The position numbers and the translations under genes were made by a program. Of a DNA stretch of 64,000 nt, positions 23,064-34,211 are shown piece after piece. The notes below the pieces were generated by a model that was given only the letters and a program-made list of their open reading frames with translations, was not told where the DNA came from and made no database searches. The stretch comes from Bryopsis sp. KO-2023. Its lineage: Eukaryota; Chlorophyta; Ulvophyceae; Bryopsidales; Bryopsidaceae. How positions within the stretch are numbered: the stretch's first letter is position 1; every line of letters starts with the position of its first letter. The stretch is taken from NCBI GenBank assembly GCA_030272585.1, contig BSYQ01000001.1, positions 5,394,001 through 5,458,000 on the forward strand, in the 5' to 3' direction.

Positions 23064-25193
23064 CCACTTTTTTTAAATACTTTTTTTAATACATTTTTTT
23101 TAATACATTTTTTTATTTTTATTTTGTTTTTTTAATGGTATCAGAAACTAAGAATAAACACCACGGCAAAAAGTAGAAGGGCCATGCAACAAAAAAAAAG
23201 ACTGGAAATTGCATCATCCCCCTTGATCCTGTACTCACCCTGATGGATCCCCCGGCTTTGGCAATTCTGGAGTTCGGAAAAACGCACGATCGTCGGGCAG
23301 ATTCCGCCTGTGTCTCTTTCCAGTCTTGATGCCTATCCGTCGATTGATCGGCATCACGGAACGCAAGCCAGCATCGTAAAATCCCTCCGCATTCAGAGCA
23401 TCGGGTGTGATCAGGGCCTTCCATAACTTGCATCTAGCATTCAACCGCCTTAATTTATATTTGTCCGGCACCGGGTTCATCGTAAACTCGTGAACGATGA
23501 TTGGGATTTCGACGTACGTCTGAGACACGTCCAAAAACGACTCTATGAATTCCGCCAATCCAGGGGGACCGTAGATGTGCAAGGGAATGTCTGCAACCGA
23601 ATGGCCCCTCTCTCGGGAGCATCCGATGGTGCATATCATTCCTGGGATGCCCAGGATGAGTTCGGCAGAGATCCCCGTTATGAACAAGCGAGTGATTTTT
23701 CCGGGTCGAAGGACGGGGTGCTTGAGGATTTGCCGCTGAGTGTCCTCCCCTTCAGAAACGCATCCAGCGCTAGATCAGACCCCAATCAATATTTAGTTTG
23801 AAATATCACATTTCACCGTGGTGGGCGGTGGTCCATTCACAACCCCCGAGCCCCACCTGAAAAGGGCAAAAAAACCCGCCACCCGATCAAAACACGACCA
23901 AGGCCTCCACACTCAACCTACCAGCACAAGTGGAAGGGGACGCGCGTGTCAAACAAATGGATCCTAATGTTTAATCTGCTGCTGCCTATTGTTTTTCACT
24001 CACCCACATCGAACAGCCACGTGTCAGCTTGGGTTCGGAAAGCCATGGAGGGCAGCCCCCGATCCGGGGCAGCAGCCCATGACGAGGTCCCCAGAAAGAT
24101 GAACTGCATGCCGCCCCTGTTGGCCTGCAAAAAGTCCATCTTGGCTTCCTCACTGGAATCATCCACGTCCAAATTTTTTCCTCCGAAGCAGACATCGGCG
24201 ATCCCATTATCGATGCTGTCCAAAACATACATTTTATGCCCCGGATTGCTGTAGCCACCCGAGCTCGTGGAGGGTAGACCTTCAAAACGAGAGGATAAAA
24301 CTTCAGGGCTGAATCAGATGGCATGAAATGCAAAATTGTCACATGGGGTGCTGATTGATTCATGATGCTTCTCCTTCTGGTGGTTGACCCATCGAAATGC
24401 TGAGTTTCCTTCAAGCAGTCCAAAATCTTGAATTTTTGCTTTAAAAAATAACCTGGTGATTGCTCTGCATCGTCGACCTCCTCCTGTCTGCCCTCCATTT
24501 CCGTCAGACTGGTGTGCGAGGGACCGACCACAGTTTCTGTTTGCGACTCCGAACCCCCCTCATCAACACCATTCCTTTCGGAGGAGCACTCCTGAGATTC
24601 CCATTCCGACAGCACCACCTCCAGCAGTCGATCCACCAAAATGATCTTGGTCCCTTTCGGAGCAATGTCCCTCCTACTGAGTTCGCTCTTCAGATCAGCC
24701 ACCTGGGGAAAATTTGCCAGAGTTTCTAGTGCTGGTAAAATATCCAGAATGCATGTTTTACAAACTTGCTCAATGGCATTTGCTGGTTGGCCGAATTGAA
24801 CATCGATCCCTACTGATGTCTTTCCATCATATTCAGTTTTTCCTGTATCGTTTTGGTGGAAAGATTCTACCTCCATTGACTAATGGCAGGGGGAACGATA
24901 CCAGAGCTGTATTGATCAGGATTCAAAATGAGGATCCTATTATCTTTCGATGGAAAAGATGTCTAAATGTTCATCGAGGGGAGGGCAGAATGCCATACCT
25001 TCAGCTTGTTCAGAGCTGTTTTTGTCACTCTGCCCGACTTGGGTCGCAAGCCGTCAGGCCAGAGAACCAAATCAGCTGAGGCTTGCTGGCGTTCCTTTTG
25101 CGCTACCGAGGAGCAGACCGCTTGGTGAAGTCGGTACGAGGGCGCCCCTAGTCGGCGAGCAAGCGCGCGGTGGTTCCACACCGCGCGTCTCAT
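21811..25193 (-). CDS. organelle-targeted SAP-domain tRNase Z-like protein, metal ligands absent
   Basis: Seven exons, 25193-24999, 24870-24453, 24279-24004, 23749-23239, 22899-22712, 22512-22224 and 21958-21811, join in frame to about 674 residues. The Arg-rich start (MRRAVWNHRALARRLGAPS) looks like a transit peptide. A SAP DNA/RNA-binding motif lies at about 115-150 (VADLKSELSRRDIAPKGTK, then LVDRLLEVV). From about residue 260 the text follows tRNase Z throughout: FIFLGTSS, RGLPSMAFRT, WLFDVGEDTQRQIL, then the position of the HxHxDH motif, and later PLKA, FYGALKRGDPVENEHG and GRRVLIMGNTTD. The zinc ligands are replaced: the FITHLHGDH-type motif reads FITGISAELI, GDT reads GNT, and the HE of the final motif reads MP (VVMPLTY). 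I infer a non-catalytic tRNase Z fold, perhaps an RNA-binding factor in plastid or mitochondrion. Confidence 0.75.
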
Positions 25194-27204
25194 CTCAATC
25201 ACCAGGGCTTGGGAGAATTGGCGGTAGGTGTGTCGGGCGAGACGATTGCAATGGCGCCAAGTGGGAGTGTTGAATTATGCTATTTGTCAAGAATTTTCAC
25301 CAAAAGGTGTGGTGACGTGATTGAGGGAGGTGTAGTGGGTTGTGAGTCAGAACCATCCACCCTTTTTTGACACAAGCTTGTGCGATTCTAAGCAGGTTGC
25401 AACTTGAACCAACCAACATTTTCTTACGTCTTGTTCATGCCCCATCCAATATTCAGTACATTGTATCGGAAACAAAGCCAATAGAGTCTCTTGGGGGGGG
25501 AGTCAGTTCAGGGCAAAGCTTGTCAAAATTTATGAGGATTTGGAGAATTGCAAGATGGGAGTTCAAGAAATCGGCTGTACAAACCAAACCAAAAATTACA
25601 TGCGCAGCTGTACAAAAAAAAAAATATATATACAAAAAAAATCGGCTGTGCAGCTGAAAGGAATGAAGCAATGAAGCAGTTTCATATCAGTGATAATTTT
25701 CCTTCTCTTCAAACTGGCTGTACAGTTAATCAATTACTTAATGGAACATGGATGCTTGCACACGTATTCGACTGATTAAATGACGAGAGGAGGTTTTTTG
25801 ACACACAGCATACCACACGTTTAGGAAAATTGTGATTAAATGAAATAAATTGTTTTACAAGTGTTTCAGTCCTCGCCTGCTCCTCCAGTCAGCTTAAATG
25901 CAAAAAAACACCACATCCCCCATCTTTGAATTTTGCCCTCCTTTCACCACAACAATCAATCTGACTTTTTTTCTTTTTTTGAGGAGAGACGATCAGAAAA
26001 ATGAAAAAAAAAACAAGCAAATAAACCAAAACGAAAAAACATCCTCTCCTACTTTCCAGGGGTTTCCCAACCCTCGACCCCCCTTTTTTTTTAACCCAAT
26101 ACCCACCTCTACTTGTCTGCTGACCTCCCCCCCAATCGGGAAACCAACCATGAAAGAAAAAAACCCTAATGAGAAATCACCCCTTTCTTCATAAAAAGAG
26201 AGAGGCCATGGTTTTTCTCACAACAGCTGAAAATATCAAAACAATCCCCACCACAACCATAAGCAAATAAAGCTCCCATCGTCATGAGAGCATCTTTCAT
26301 TTTGGCATTTTTTTTTTCTGGGACCTCAATGTATGGATCCTCAGATATGCCAAAACTCCAAAAAAAAAGAAAACCAAAAAACAAAGAGGAAGAAGAAGAA
26401 AAAAAAATCGAGGCTTCCGAAAAAAAAAGAAACAAAAAGAATCTTCCAGAAAAGCAGTATCCAGAATTCAAAACGAGAAAAGCTGAAGCGATGTGGAACA
26501 TACATTCTCCGTTGCAGAATCTCCCCATGAAACCCCAAAACTCTTACGTTTTTTTTTTCTTTCGGTTTTTTTAAGTTTTTTTTTTTTAAACCCCAATGCA
26601 GGGATATTTGTACAGCGAATCGTGCACAGCTTCCCCCCACATATTCCCCCGATCATTATGTTTCTCACATAAAGGTAGTAATTGCAAAATGATGCTATTC
26701 ATGCTTTTTTTTTGTTTTTTTCCCCGAACCCCCCATAATCGCTTCCGCTTCTCCATGTCGAATTCCTTAGCCAAAATTCCAGATTCAGAGCCTCTGCTTT
26801 TTTTTTCCTTTTTTCCCCTCTTTTTAATAGTTCTCTCTTTCAACATACACCACCGACACTCCCAACACCATCACAAAAACATGAAGAGTAAAAATTAACA
26901 AAATCCCAAATAAGCATTTTTTTTTTCTTCTTCTTTTCCTTTTTTTTTTTTTCGTCCTCGGATGTAATATTCTGTAAGCCCCTCTTCAGGTTCCCACGTC
27001 AAAAATCATAAAGGTTTTTTTTTCTTTTTTTTTTTTCTTCCGGTTCATGGGTGTGTACTTCACAAACGACTAAAATTTGTTTTTGATGCTTTTAATCTTT
27101 CTTTCTTTCCTTTCTTTGTGTTTTTTTTTTATACAGGAAGGCATTTCGCCCCCACGTAACAGATCCATCCATCGCTGATGCTATGTAACGGTAATGGTAA
27201 TCAT
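25194..27204. other. intergenic region, AT-rich
   Basis: Two kilobases without a recognisable gene. 25900-27140 is dominated by A-, T- and C-runs and (GAA)/(AAG)-like tracts (26380-26420). The long open frames here translate to Lys- or Phe-rich low-complexity text. Nothing conserved is seen. Confidence 0.6.
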
Positions 27205-28202
27205 CTAGGCTGCCCTTGCTGTTGGAATCACTGCATGGTCCTCAAACACTCTGGGCCTCCACTTCGACACTACACTGTTGTGACGACGCCAAGGAGGTAC
27301 AGTCCTCCCTGTCTCCAAAAACGCAGTGCCCATTTCTCGACACAGAAATTGGACCAGTTCCGTCAGTCTGACACAAACAGGCAAAAAACAAACAAACAAA
27401 CAGAATTAGCCAAAGAGAAGTAATTATTAACTGCTTGCTTGAAATAATTTTAACAAATAAGAATAGGAATAATGAGAAAACAGTTTGAAAAGCTAAAGAA
27501 CCTGTAACAGGAAAATTCTTTGAGACTGACATGTTACGACTTCCAACCCATCAAAACAAAGTTTACCACTCGGCAGAGTTATTTTCTTTACTCATTTATT
27601 TTAATCTGAAAAAAAATAAAAAATAGAAACAAATTCTGCAATCAAAATGGTGTTGTGCTGATTTGCTTGTGAGGTTCCATGCCACCCAAAAAAAAATTCC
27701 AAAACAAGTACTTTTCACAATAAAACCAATGATGTCGATGTCACAACATTTTCAAAACCAATGCATGCATCCACGCAATAATAATCCCATACAGGGCCCC
27801 TCCTGACTTCAATCACGCAATCCTCAACCCGTCTGACATCAACACAGTTCCGATCAAACCGCCAAAAAAGCATGAGCCTCACCTCTCACGAGTTCCGACG
27901 AATTCGCTCGGCAAATCTTCCAACAGCGATTGGTACCTCATGGTAGGCTCCAAAATCATGAACTCTGCCTTAAAATCAAATTCTACGATGACCTCCTGCA
28001 TGCCCTTGGCCGGCTTCACAGTAATGAATTTGTGAGCGAGCTCCGAAAACATCTGCACCGGGTTTCCCCTGGCGATCGCGGTCCTCATTTTTACATCGTA
28101 ACCCATGTTGGCCAATCCTTGGGCCAAAATGTGCCGGCCCGCTGTGGATCGGCGATCGTTGATCGCCATGGTGGACTTCAATAATTGAATATCTCTCAAC
28201 AA
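27205..28202 (-). CDS. DUF506 / PDDEXK_6 family protein (5' coding end uncertain)
   Basis: DUF506 is a family of PD-(D/E)XK-nuclease-like fold, known mainly from green plants; its function is unknown. Exons 28202-27883 and 27367-27205 join in frame. The first in-frame ATG is at 28169 (MAINDRRSTAGRHILAQ), giving 149 residues. The frame stays open up to the acceptor at 28202, so an upstream coding exon is possible. The family hallmarks are present: GLANMGYDVKMRT (the LGYDA..CKS region), VIVEFDFKAEFMI.EPT (the core acidic strand), LPSEFVG, and the C-terminal VPPWRR.NSVVSKW (PPWR...KW). The plant proteins I know of are usually longer at the N-terminus. Confidence 0.7.
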
Positions 28203-28636
28203 CTGGATCGCAGAAACAAAACACAACCAAATTGGAACGCAGAGTGCCAGACTGAATGACCAAGTTTGGTGTGCAACAGTTTAACGCATGGAAGCTTGTG
28301 GAGCTTGTCGAAAGAGTAGGTGATTCCCATGGGAGTGCATGTCGAGAAAATTACATAAAGGTGTCTTGATTCGTTCTCAGAAAACAGAAACACACTTTCA
28401 TAACACAGTAATGCGTACTAACGCACGTGACTAACAGTAACAAATGAGTAACATATTGGCGGCACACGCTCGACAAACGAACGGAACGAAGCTTTCGTCG
28501 CGATCAACTGATGCGGAAGTGGATTCGATCCGATTTCGCTTTGATTCGGCCCAAAAAACCACAGACGCACAACGTCGACTATCGTACGTACGTGTTCACA
28601 GAACGAGTCCACGGGAGCTGTCCAGTCTCGCAACGC

Positions 28637-28646
28637 TAATTTATAG
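28637..28646 (-). promoter_or_regulatory. possible TATA box of the DUF506 gene
   Basis: The minus strand reads CCTATAAATTAG here. About 45 bases downstream is a good donor (AACAC/GTACGTACG at 28591-28592) that could end a 5' leader exon spliced to 28202. No transcript evidence is available. Confidence 0.3.
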
Positions 28647-29369
28647 GCTTCCGATAAGCCACGCGCTTCTCTCCTTTGCTGACTCCCACCCAAGGACTTT
28701 CCCTCGACCTGAACCAGCACATCCCCACATCTCACACGCCACAGTTTGGTCGTTACACACACACAAACACGCGAAAGAGAGAGAGAGAGAATCCAACAAA
28801 GTGAATGTGACACGATCTGGGTCGGGGGAAAAACACAGACGAGTCCGTCTTGGGAAAACAAAAACCAACAGCAACCAAGGGGTAAGGTGACACCGCACTT
28901 GGCACAGTCCTGCTCGTCCTCACTTCGATTTCGAACAGCAGTTCAGCGTCGTCGTGCGCAATAAAGGTCTCCATTACGGTAGTAAAGCGCCCGCTGGCCA
29001 GAGCAATCGTCGACATCGAAGTGAAGTTGTCCCTGGGTCGGTGCGAGACGGAGTAGGGATGTTTGTGTGACCTCTCCAACAGGGAAGAATAATTCCCCTA
29101 TCAATTCTGTTTGTCGTACGACCAGGGACGAAGAAACGGAATAGGGAGGTGACAGGATCTTGAAATTAGGCACGTTTTTGAGCAACGAATGTGCGTTATT
29201 CTGACAGAATTCTGTTTTGATTCTGACGTTATGTTCGCTATGTTTGGCCCCCCTTCAGAAGCTGGCAGAGGCAAAAAGTTTGTTTTTCTGAGACTTTGAT
29301 ACATGTTTTGATTGGTTATTATGAGATCGTGAGTTTGCCGCTGTCCAGTTCTGAATATCGTCGCCAAAA

Positions 29370-31381
29370 CCATCCAAGAAACGGTGGAGAATGTTTTAGG
29401 AACAGGAACAAAACTGGAGATTCTCAACGCACACATTCTTTACATTTGGCCTAAGAGTAATTTTTTCTGGACCGTACAGACGGCCGAAGTCCCTTTCGAA
29501 AATACCACAAAACGATTCACACACTCGCCACCACCTCCAACGCGAAAGGAAAACAGCTCTCGCCACGGTCAGGTCCAAATGCATGGTGCTCAGAAACCAC
29601 GCACAGACATGGTTCATCATACGATAAAAAGAGGCTTTCCACTACTTTTCAAGTGGATTCTCTGCCCCGATGTTCACTGCTCCACGAAAGAGGGGAACGA
29701 TGCTCGTGTTACGCCCGAAATTATACAAGATCCTCTGGTTGGTGTTTCGCTTCCTGTCGCCCCACTCTAAGGCTGCAAGGTAGGTGGGGCATGGTGAAAC
29801 TCCTAGTAGCAGAAGCATTGTGGTGCCGAAGAACCCAAGGGGAAGATCAGCAAGTTGTGGTTGGGATCGAAAGAGGCCCCGCTTCTCAGCCCGTTCCTTG
29901 CGCAGCTGTTGACAATACGAATGCAGGTCATCACCGATGCGAACAAATAGACATATTTCTGAGCGAAACATCAATGCGACGCTTCTCACCCTGGAGCATC
30001 CCAGCAGCAAGAGTACTCTTCAACGGTGGTGCAGACTGGGAGCTGGGCGCCGGTCGTGGTCGTGGTAGAGTCAGAATCGGCAGTTCCGTCGCCGCTTGTC
30101 GTTGGCGCTGGGTCGCCCACTTCATTGAAGCTGTTGTTGTTTGCGGTGGAGCTTCCCTCCACATCGACTCCGCATTCGGATTCGACACCCAATTCGCCTG
30201 TGCAGACTTCAGACGTTGCGATCGCCAGGGCTTCGGCTATGGCTGTTGTTGCAGACACGACAAACTCGGAGCGGAACGCCTCGGCTGATCCGCTGCCTTC
30301 GACGCACGCACTGGCACTACCCTCCGCGGCGGCTTGCGCGAATCCTACCGCTATCGCGGTCAAGTCTCCCATACACACTGCGCTGGAATCGTCGCCAGCT
30401 GCAATTGCGACTGCACGAGCGAAAGCTTCGGCATACGCGGTTGCGAAAGAATCTCCGCGGGCTACGCTGAAACCGCACCCAAATCCTTGCCCGTCACAAG
30501 AGACCTGCACACGCAAAACCCCACCAACTCTCAGCAACATGCGGTACTTTTCGTTGTGTTGAAACCGTCGAGTCCAAAAGCAAGGAAACCGACCTTCGCC
30601 AGCGCTTCAAAGTAGACGGTTGCCACTGCTGTCGCAGCGGCCGTTGCTGCGGCTTGCGCCGATACAGGGTTGCACAGGTCGTTGGTCAGTATTTCTTTCA
30701 CTTCGGTTTCCAGTTTGGATTCTGCGAATGCCAGAGACTGTGGAAACGAAGGTGGTAAGTCAGTCAGTTACTGCACCCAAGTGGTGATGAACCCAAGGAG
30801 GGCAAGCAAAAGCAATGGCTGGAAAAAGTGATTCTTACGGTGCAGCTCGCTCCGGCCCATCCCTTGCAGGACCCCGACTTCACCACGAGGCTCACCGAAC
30901 CGAAGACCTGGCAAGAAGTCGTAGAGGTCTGGTAGAGGCCTCGACCTGGAAAAAAAAAATCGAAGCTAAGGCGGCGCATCCCAGCGAAAGCAAGAAGACG
31001 ATTAATCGCCAATTGGCTTACGTCCCACAAAGCTCAAAGGAAGGGGACTTGTGCTACAAACCTGCCAAAGCTTGTGGCGGCGCCACGAGTGCAAGGAAAG
31101 CCAAAATCATAGCAGCGTTCATGGTCTTCGTCATCGTCGTTGTGATAGGGCAAATTCGAGACAAAAGAGTCGGCTGAGAGTAGACAGAACGCACACAGAC
31201 AAGGAAACAACTGAACTTTGAATGTTTCGAGGAGGAACTGGTATTTATGCCGCACACACCAGGTTAGTTGCAACTTTTTTAGTCCGACGTAAGCTGCTTT
31301 CAACCGCCGCCGTACAAGCGCTGGATTCACATCCGCGGTACCCTCTCTCAACTGAGTTTGCAAACTGCTTTTTCCTTGAAA
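29370..31381. repeat. left arm of large palindrome
   Basis: This arm is the inverted copy of 31476-33564. The inner 1184 bases (30198-31381) showed no difference from the right arm wherever compared. The outer 0.8 kb (29370-30197) differs at several percent of sites, and similarity ends near 29370. The inner ends are separated by a unique spacer of about 94 bases. Confidence 0.9.
29803..31134 (-). CDS. secreted Ala/Cys-rich protein, left palindrome copy
   Basis: Five exons, 31134-31062, 30945-30839, 30737-30594, 30504-29990 and 29905-29803, join in frame to 313 residues. The signal peptide (MTKTMNAAMILAFLALVAPP plus QALA) is followed by a mature chain with paired Cys (GSCKGWAGASCT) and long Ala-rich helical stretches with periodic Cys (for example SAQAAATAAATAVATVYFEA and GFAQAAAEGSASACV). 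A Thr/Ser/Asp-rich linker comes next, then a Cys-rich end (EEYSCCWDAPGCARNG ... PQCFCY). The last exon is supported by comparison with the right copy: its three differences are all synonymous. Here one 515-base exon replaces two exons of the right copy. The family was not recognised. It is probably an extracellular or wall protein. Confidence 0.75.
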
Positions 31382-31475
31382 CTTTGCATTGCATGGCGCC
31401 CCGTGGTTTTTAATGTACCAGAACATCTGTACTTTTCGATACAATCTCGACATAAATTTTGTTGTGTTCCTTTGT
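31382..31475. promoter_or_regulatory. palindrome spacer within a shared divergent promoter
   Basis: This unique DNA of about 94 bases lies at the axis of the palindrome. The two start codons (31134 and 31723) face away from each other across 588 bases, and all of that except the spacer is mirror-identical. Both genes should therefore carry the same upstream elements. The spacer itself shows no motif I recognise. Confidence 0.5.
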
Positions 31476-31722
31476 TTTCAAGGAAAAAGCAGTTTGCAAA
31501 CTCAGTTGAGAGAGGGTACCGCGGATGTGAATCCAGCGCTTGTACGGCGGCGGTTGAAAGCAGCTTACGTCGGACTAAAAAAGTTGCAACTAACCTGGTG
31601 TGTGCGGCATAAATACCAGTTCCTCCTCGAAACATTCAAAGTTCAGTTGTTTCCTTGTCTGTGTGCGTTCTGTCTACTCTCAGCCGACTCTTTTGTCTCG
31701 AATTTGCCCTATCACAACGACG

Positions 31723-33131
31723 ATGACGAAGACCATGAACGCTGCTATGATTTTGGCTTTCCTTGCACTCGTGGCGCCGCCACAAGCTTTGGCAGGTTTG
31801 TAGCACAAGTCCCCTTCCTTTGAGCTTTGTGGGACGTAAGCCAATTGGCGATTAATCGTCTTCTTGCTTTCGCTGGGATGCGCCGCCTTAGCTTCGATTT
31901 TTTTTTTCCAGGTCGAGGCCTCTACCAGACCTCTACGACTTCTTGCCAGGTCTTCGGTTCGGTGAGCCTCGTGGTGAAGTCGGGGTCCTGCAAGGGATGG
32001 GCCGGAGCGAGCTGCACCGTAAGAATCACTTTTTCCAGCCATTGCTTTTGCTTGCCCTCCTTGGGTTCATCACCACTTGGGTGCAGTAACTGACTGACTT
32101 ACCACCTTCGTTTCCACAGTCTCTGGCATTCGCAGAATCCAAACTGGAAACCGAAGTGAAAGAAATACTGACCAACGACCTGTGCAACCCTGTATCGGCG
32201 CAAGCCGCAGCAACGGCCGCTGCGACAGCAGTGGCAACCGTCTACTTTGAAGCGCTGGCGAAGGTCGGTTTCCTTGCTTTTGGACTCGACGGTTTCAACA
32301 CAACGAAAAGTACCGCATGTTGCTGAGAGTTGGTGGGGTTTTGCGTGTGCAGGTCTCTTGTGACGGGCAAGGATTTGGGTGCGGTTTCAGCGTAGCCCGC
32401 GGAGATTCTTTCGCAACCGCGTATGCCGAAGCTTTCGCTCGTGCAGTCGCAATTGCAGCTGGCGACGATTCCAGCGCAGTGTGTATGGGAGACTTGACCG
32501 CGATAGCGGTAGGATTCGCGCAAGCCGCCGCGGAGGGTAGTGCCAGTGCGTGCGTCGAAGGCAGCGGATCAGCCGAGGCGTTCCGCTCCGAGTTTGTCGT
32601 GTCTGCAACAACAGCCATAGCCGAAGCCCTGGCGATCGCAACGTCTGAAGTCTGCACAGGTTCGTCCGTTCCGTGCTGATGTCGATTCTCCATCACCTTG
32701 GTTCGTCCGTGAACAGTGAGGATGTTTTTGGTACAGGCGAATTGGGTGTCGAATCCGAATGCGGAGTCGATGTGGAGGGGAGCTCCACCGCAAACAACAA
32801 CAGCTTCAATGAAGTGGGCGACCCAGCGCCAACGACAAGCGGCGACGGAACTGCCGATTCTGACTCCACCACGACCACGACCGGCGCCCAGCTCCCAGTC
32901 TGCACCACCGTTGAAGAGTACTCTTGCTGCTGGGATGCGCCAGGGTGAGAAGCGTCGCATTGATGTTTCGCTCATAAATATATCTATTTGTTCGAATCGG
33001 TGATGACCTGCATTCGTATTTTCCACAGCTGCGCAAGGAACGGGCTGCGAAGCGGGGCCTCTTTCGATCCCAACCACAACCTGCTGATCTTCCCCTTGGG
33101 TTCTTCGGCGCCACAATGCTTCTGCTACTAG
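31723..33131 (+). CDS. secreted Ala/Cys-rich protein, right palindrome copy
   Basis: Six exons, 31723-31795, 31912-32018, 32120-32263, 32353-32659, 32737-32944 and 33029-33131, join in frame to the same 313 residues as the left copy. The extra intron 32660-32736 (GTTCGT...TACAG) interrupts ...CTG/ELGVESECGVD; if it is not spliced, a stop follows seven codons later. In the two exons beyond it I count six differences from the left copy, all synonymous. This argues that both copies make the same functional protein and that the 77 bases are removed as an intron. The donor at 32264 (GTCGGT) is weak but identical in both copies. Function unknown. Confidence 0.75.
32660..32736 (+). other. 77-base intron present only in the right palindrome copy
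   Basis: The left arm reads ACAGGCGAATT without interruption. The right arm reads ACAGGTTCGTCC ... TTGGTACAGGCGAATT. ACAGG therefore flanks the insert on both sides, as a 5-base target-site duplication would, while also providing the GT and AG splice ends. The insert contains a direct repeat GTTCGTCCGT (32660-32669 and 32701-32710). No terminal inverted repeat was seen. Confidence 0.75.
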
Positions 33132-33564
33132 CAGTTTCACCAGGCCCCACCTACCTTGCAGCCTTAGAGTGGGGCGACAGGAAGCGAAACACCAACCAGA
33201 GGATCTTGTATAATTTCGGGCGTAACACGAGCATCGTTCCCCTCTTTCGTGGAGCAGTGAACATCGGGGCAGAATCCACTTGAAAAGTAGTGGAAAGCCT
33301 CTTTTTATCGTATAATGAACCATGTCTGTGCGTGGTTTCTGAGCACCATGCATTTGGACCTGACCGCGGCGAGAGCTGTTTTCCTTTCGCGTTGGAGGTG
33401 GTGGCGAGTGCGTGATAATTTTTGTGGTATTTTCGAAAGGAACGTCGGCCGTCTGTACGGTCCAGAAAGAAAAAATACTCCTAGGCCAAATGTAAAAGAT
33501 GTGTGCGTTGACAAGTGTTGTTTCCATTCCTCAAACATTCTCCATCGTTTCTTGGATGAGTATC

Positions 33565-34211
33565 CAACAAACACACCCCTCGCAACTAACAATGCACATT
33601 TTCAAGGTAGGCCCTTTTTCGCCTATCAAAGAAGGTGATTGCAACTCACGCCCCAAACAGCAATCCCCAAAGCTTCCCATATGGTAGTCATTCTCAATAT
33701 AAGGATCAAATATAGTACATAAAATTGATACAGTCCGATGGTTTGTCTGGTTCATCGACTGTCAACTGGACTGGTACTTAAACTGTGAACTGGGATACTG
33801 ATCTGTGCCTGAGACTTTTCACTCTGGCTGGAGTTGAAAACAAGGACCACCACTGGAACAGACTCTGTTGTTATCATCGGAAGCCTGTCCATAAGATCCT
33901 GCCGACCGTTTTCGTGGGTGAGGAAACTTTCCAAACTTCGCAGCAATAGCAAGAAAAGTACAGTGAAGAATCAGAAACATCAAAGCAGACAACAGTACAG
34001 GAAAGGTACCTTATTGATTGTGCCTGTGCTCTGTCATACTCAGCTTCAATTCGATACGCGCTGCCACCTGCAAAAGCATTTGTAACGCCTAACAGGTCGC
34101 GACGCACAAAACCTAAGCGAGCAGGACAGAGCGGCTTGGTTCGCGAAGAAACTCTCTCCTTCCTTCCACACGTCTTTTTTCTGACTCCCGTGAAACTACG
34201 GTCTGCTGAAC
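33565..34211. other. intergenic / promoter region
   Basis: Unique sequence between the palindrome edge and the next start codon. No clear TATA box or gene is seen. Confidence 0.5.

Larger units (their letters stand above)
31476..33564. repeat. right arm of large palindrome
   Basis: Inverted copy of 29370-31381. It is identical over the inner 1184 bases (31476-32659), then has a 77-base insertion at 32660-32736, then diverged outer sequence that stops matching near 33564. Confidence 0.9.

Noticed and set aside
28418-28861. N-terminal extension of the DUF506 protein through an upstream open frame
   Set aside because: The frame contains (GA/CT)n repeats and a TATA-like element and reads like promoter DNA. 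Only a short leader exon ending at 28592 is plausible.
32295-33527. 410-codon open frame on the minus strand across the right palindrome arm
   Set aside because: It is antisense to the Ala-rich gene, crosses its introns, and is open because of the GC-rich Ala codons. The sense strand has a signal peptide, matching phases and only synonymous differences.
29370-33564. Palindrome as a foldback DNA transposon
   Set aside because: The arms hold a complete intron-bearing host-type gene, the outer ends lack sharp terminal motifs or a target-site duplication, and the outer divergence is gradual. An inverted duplication fits better.
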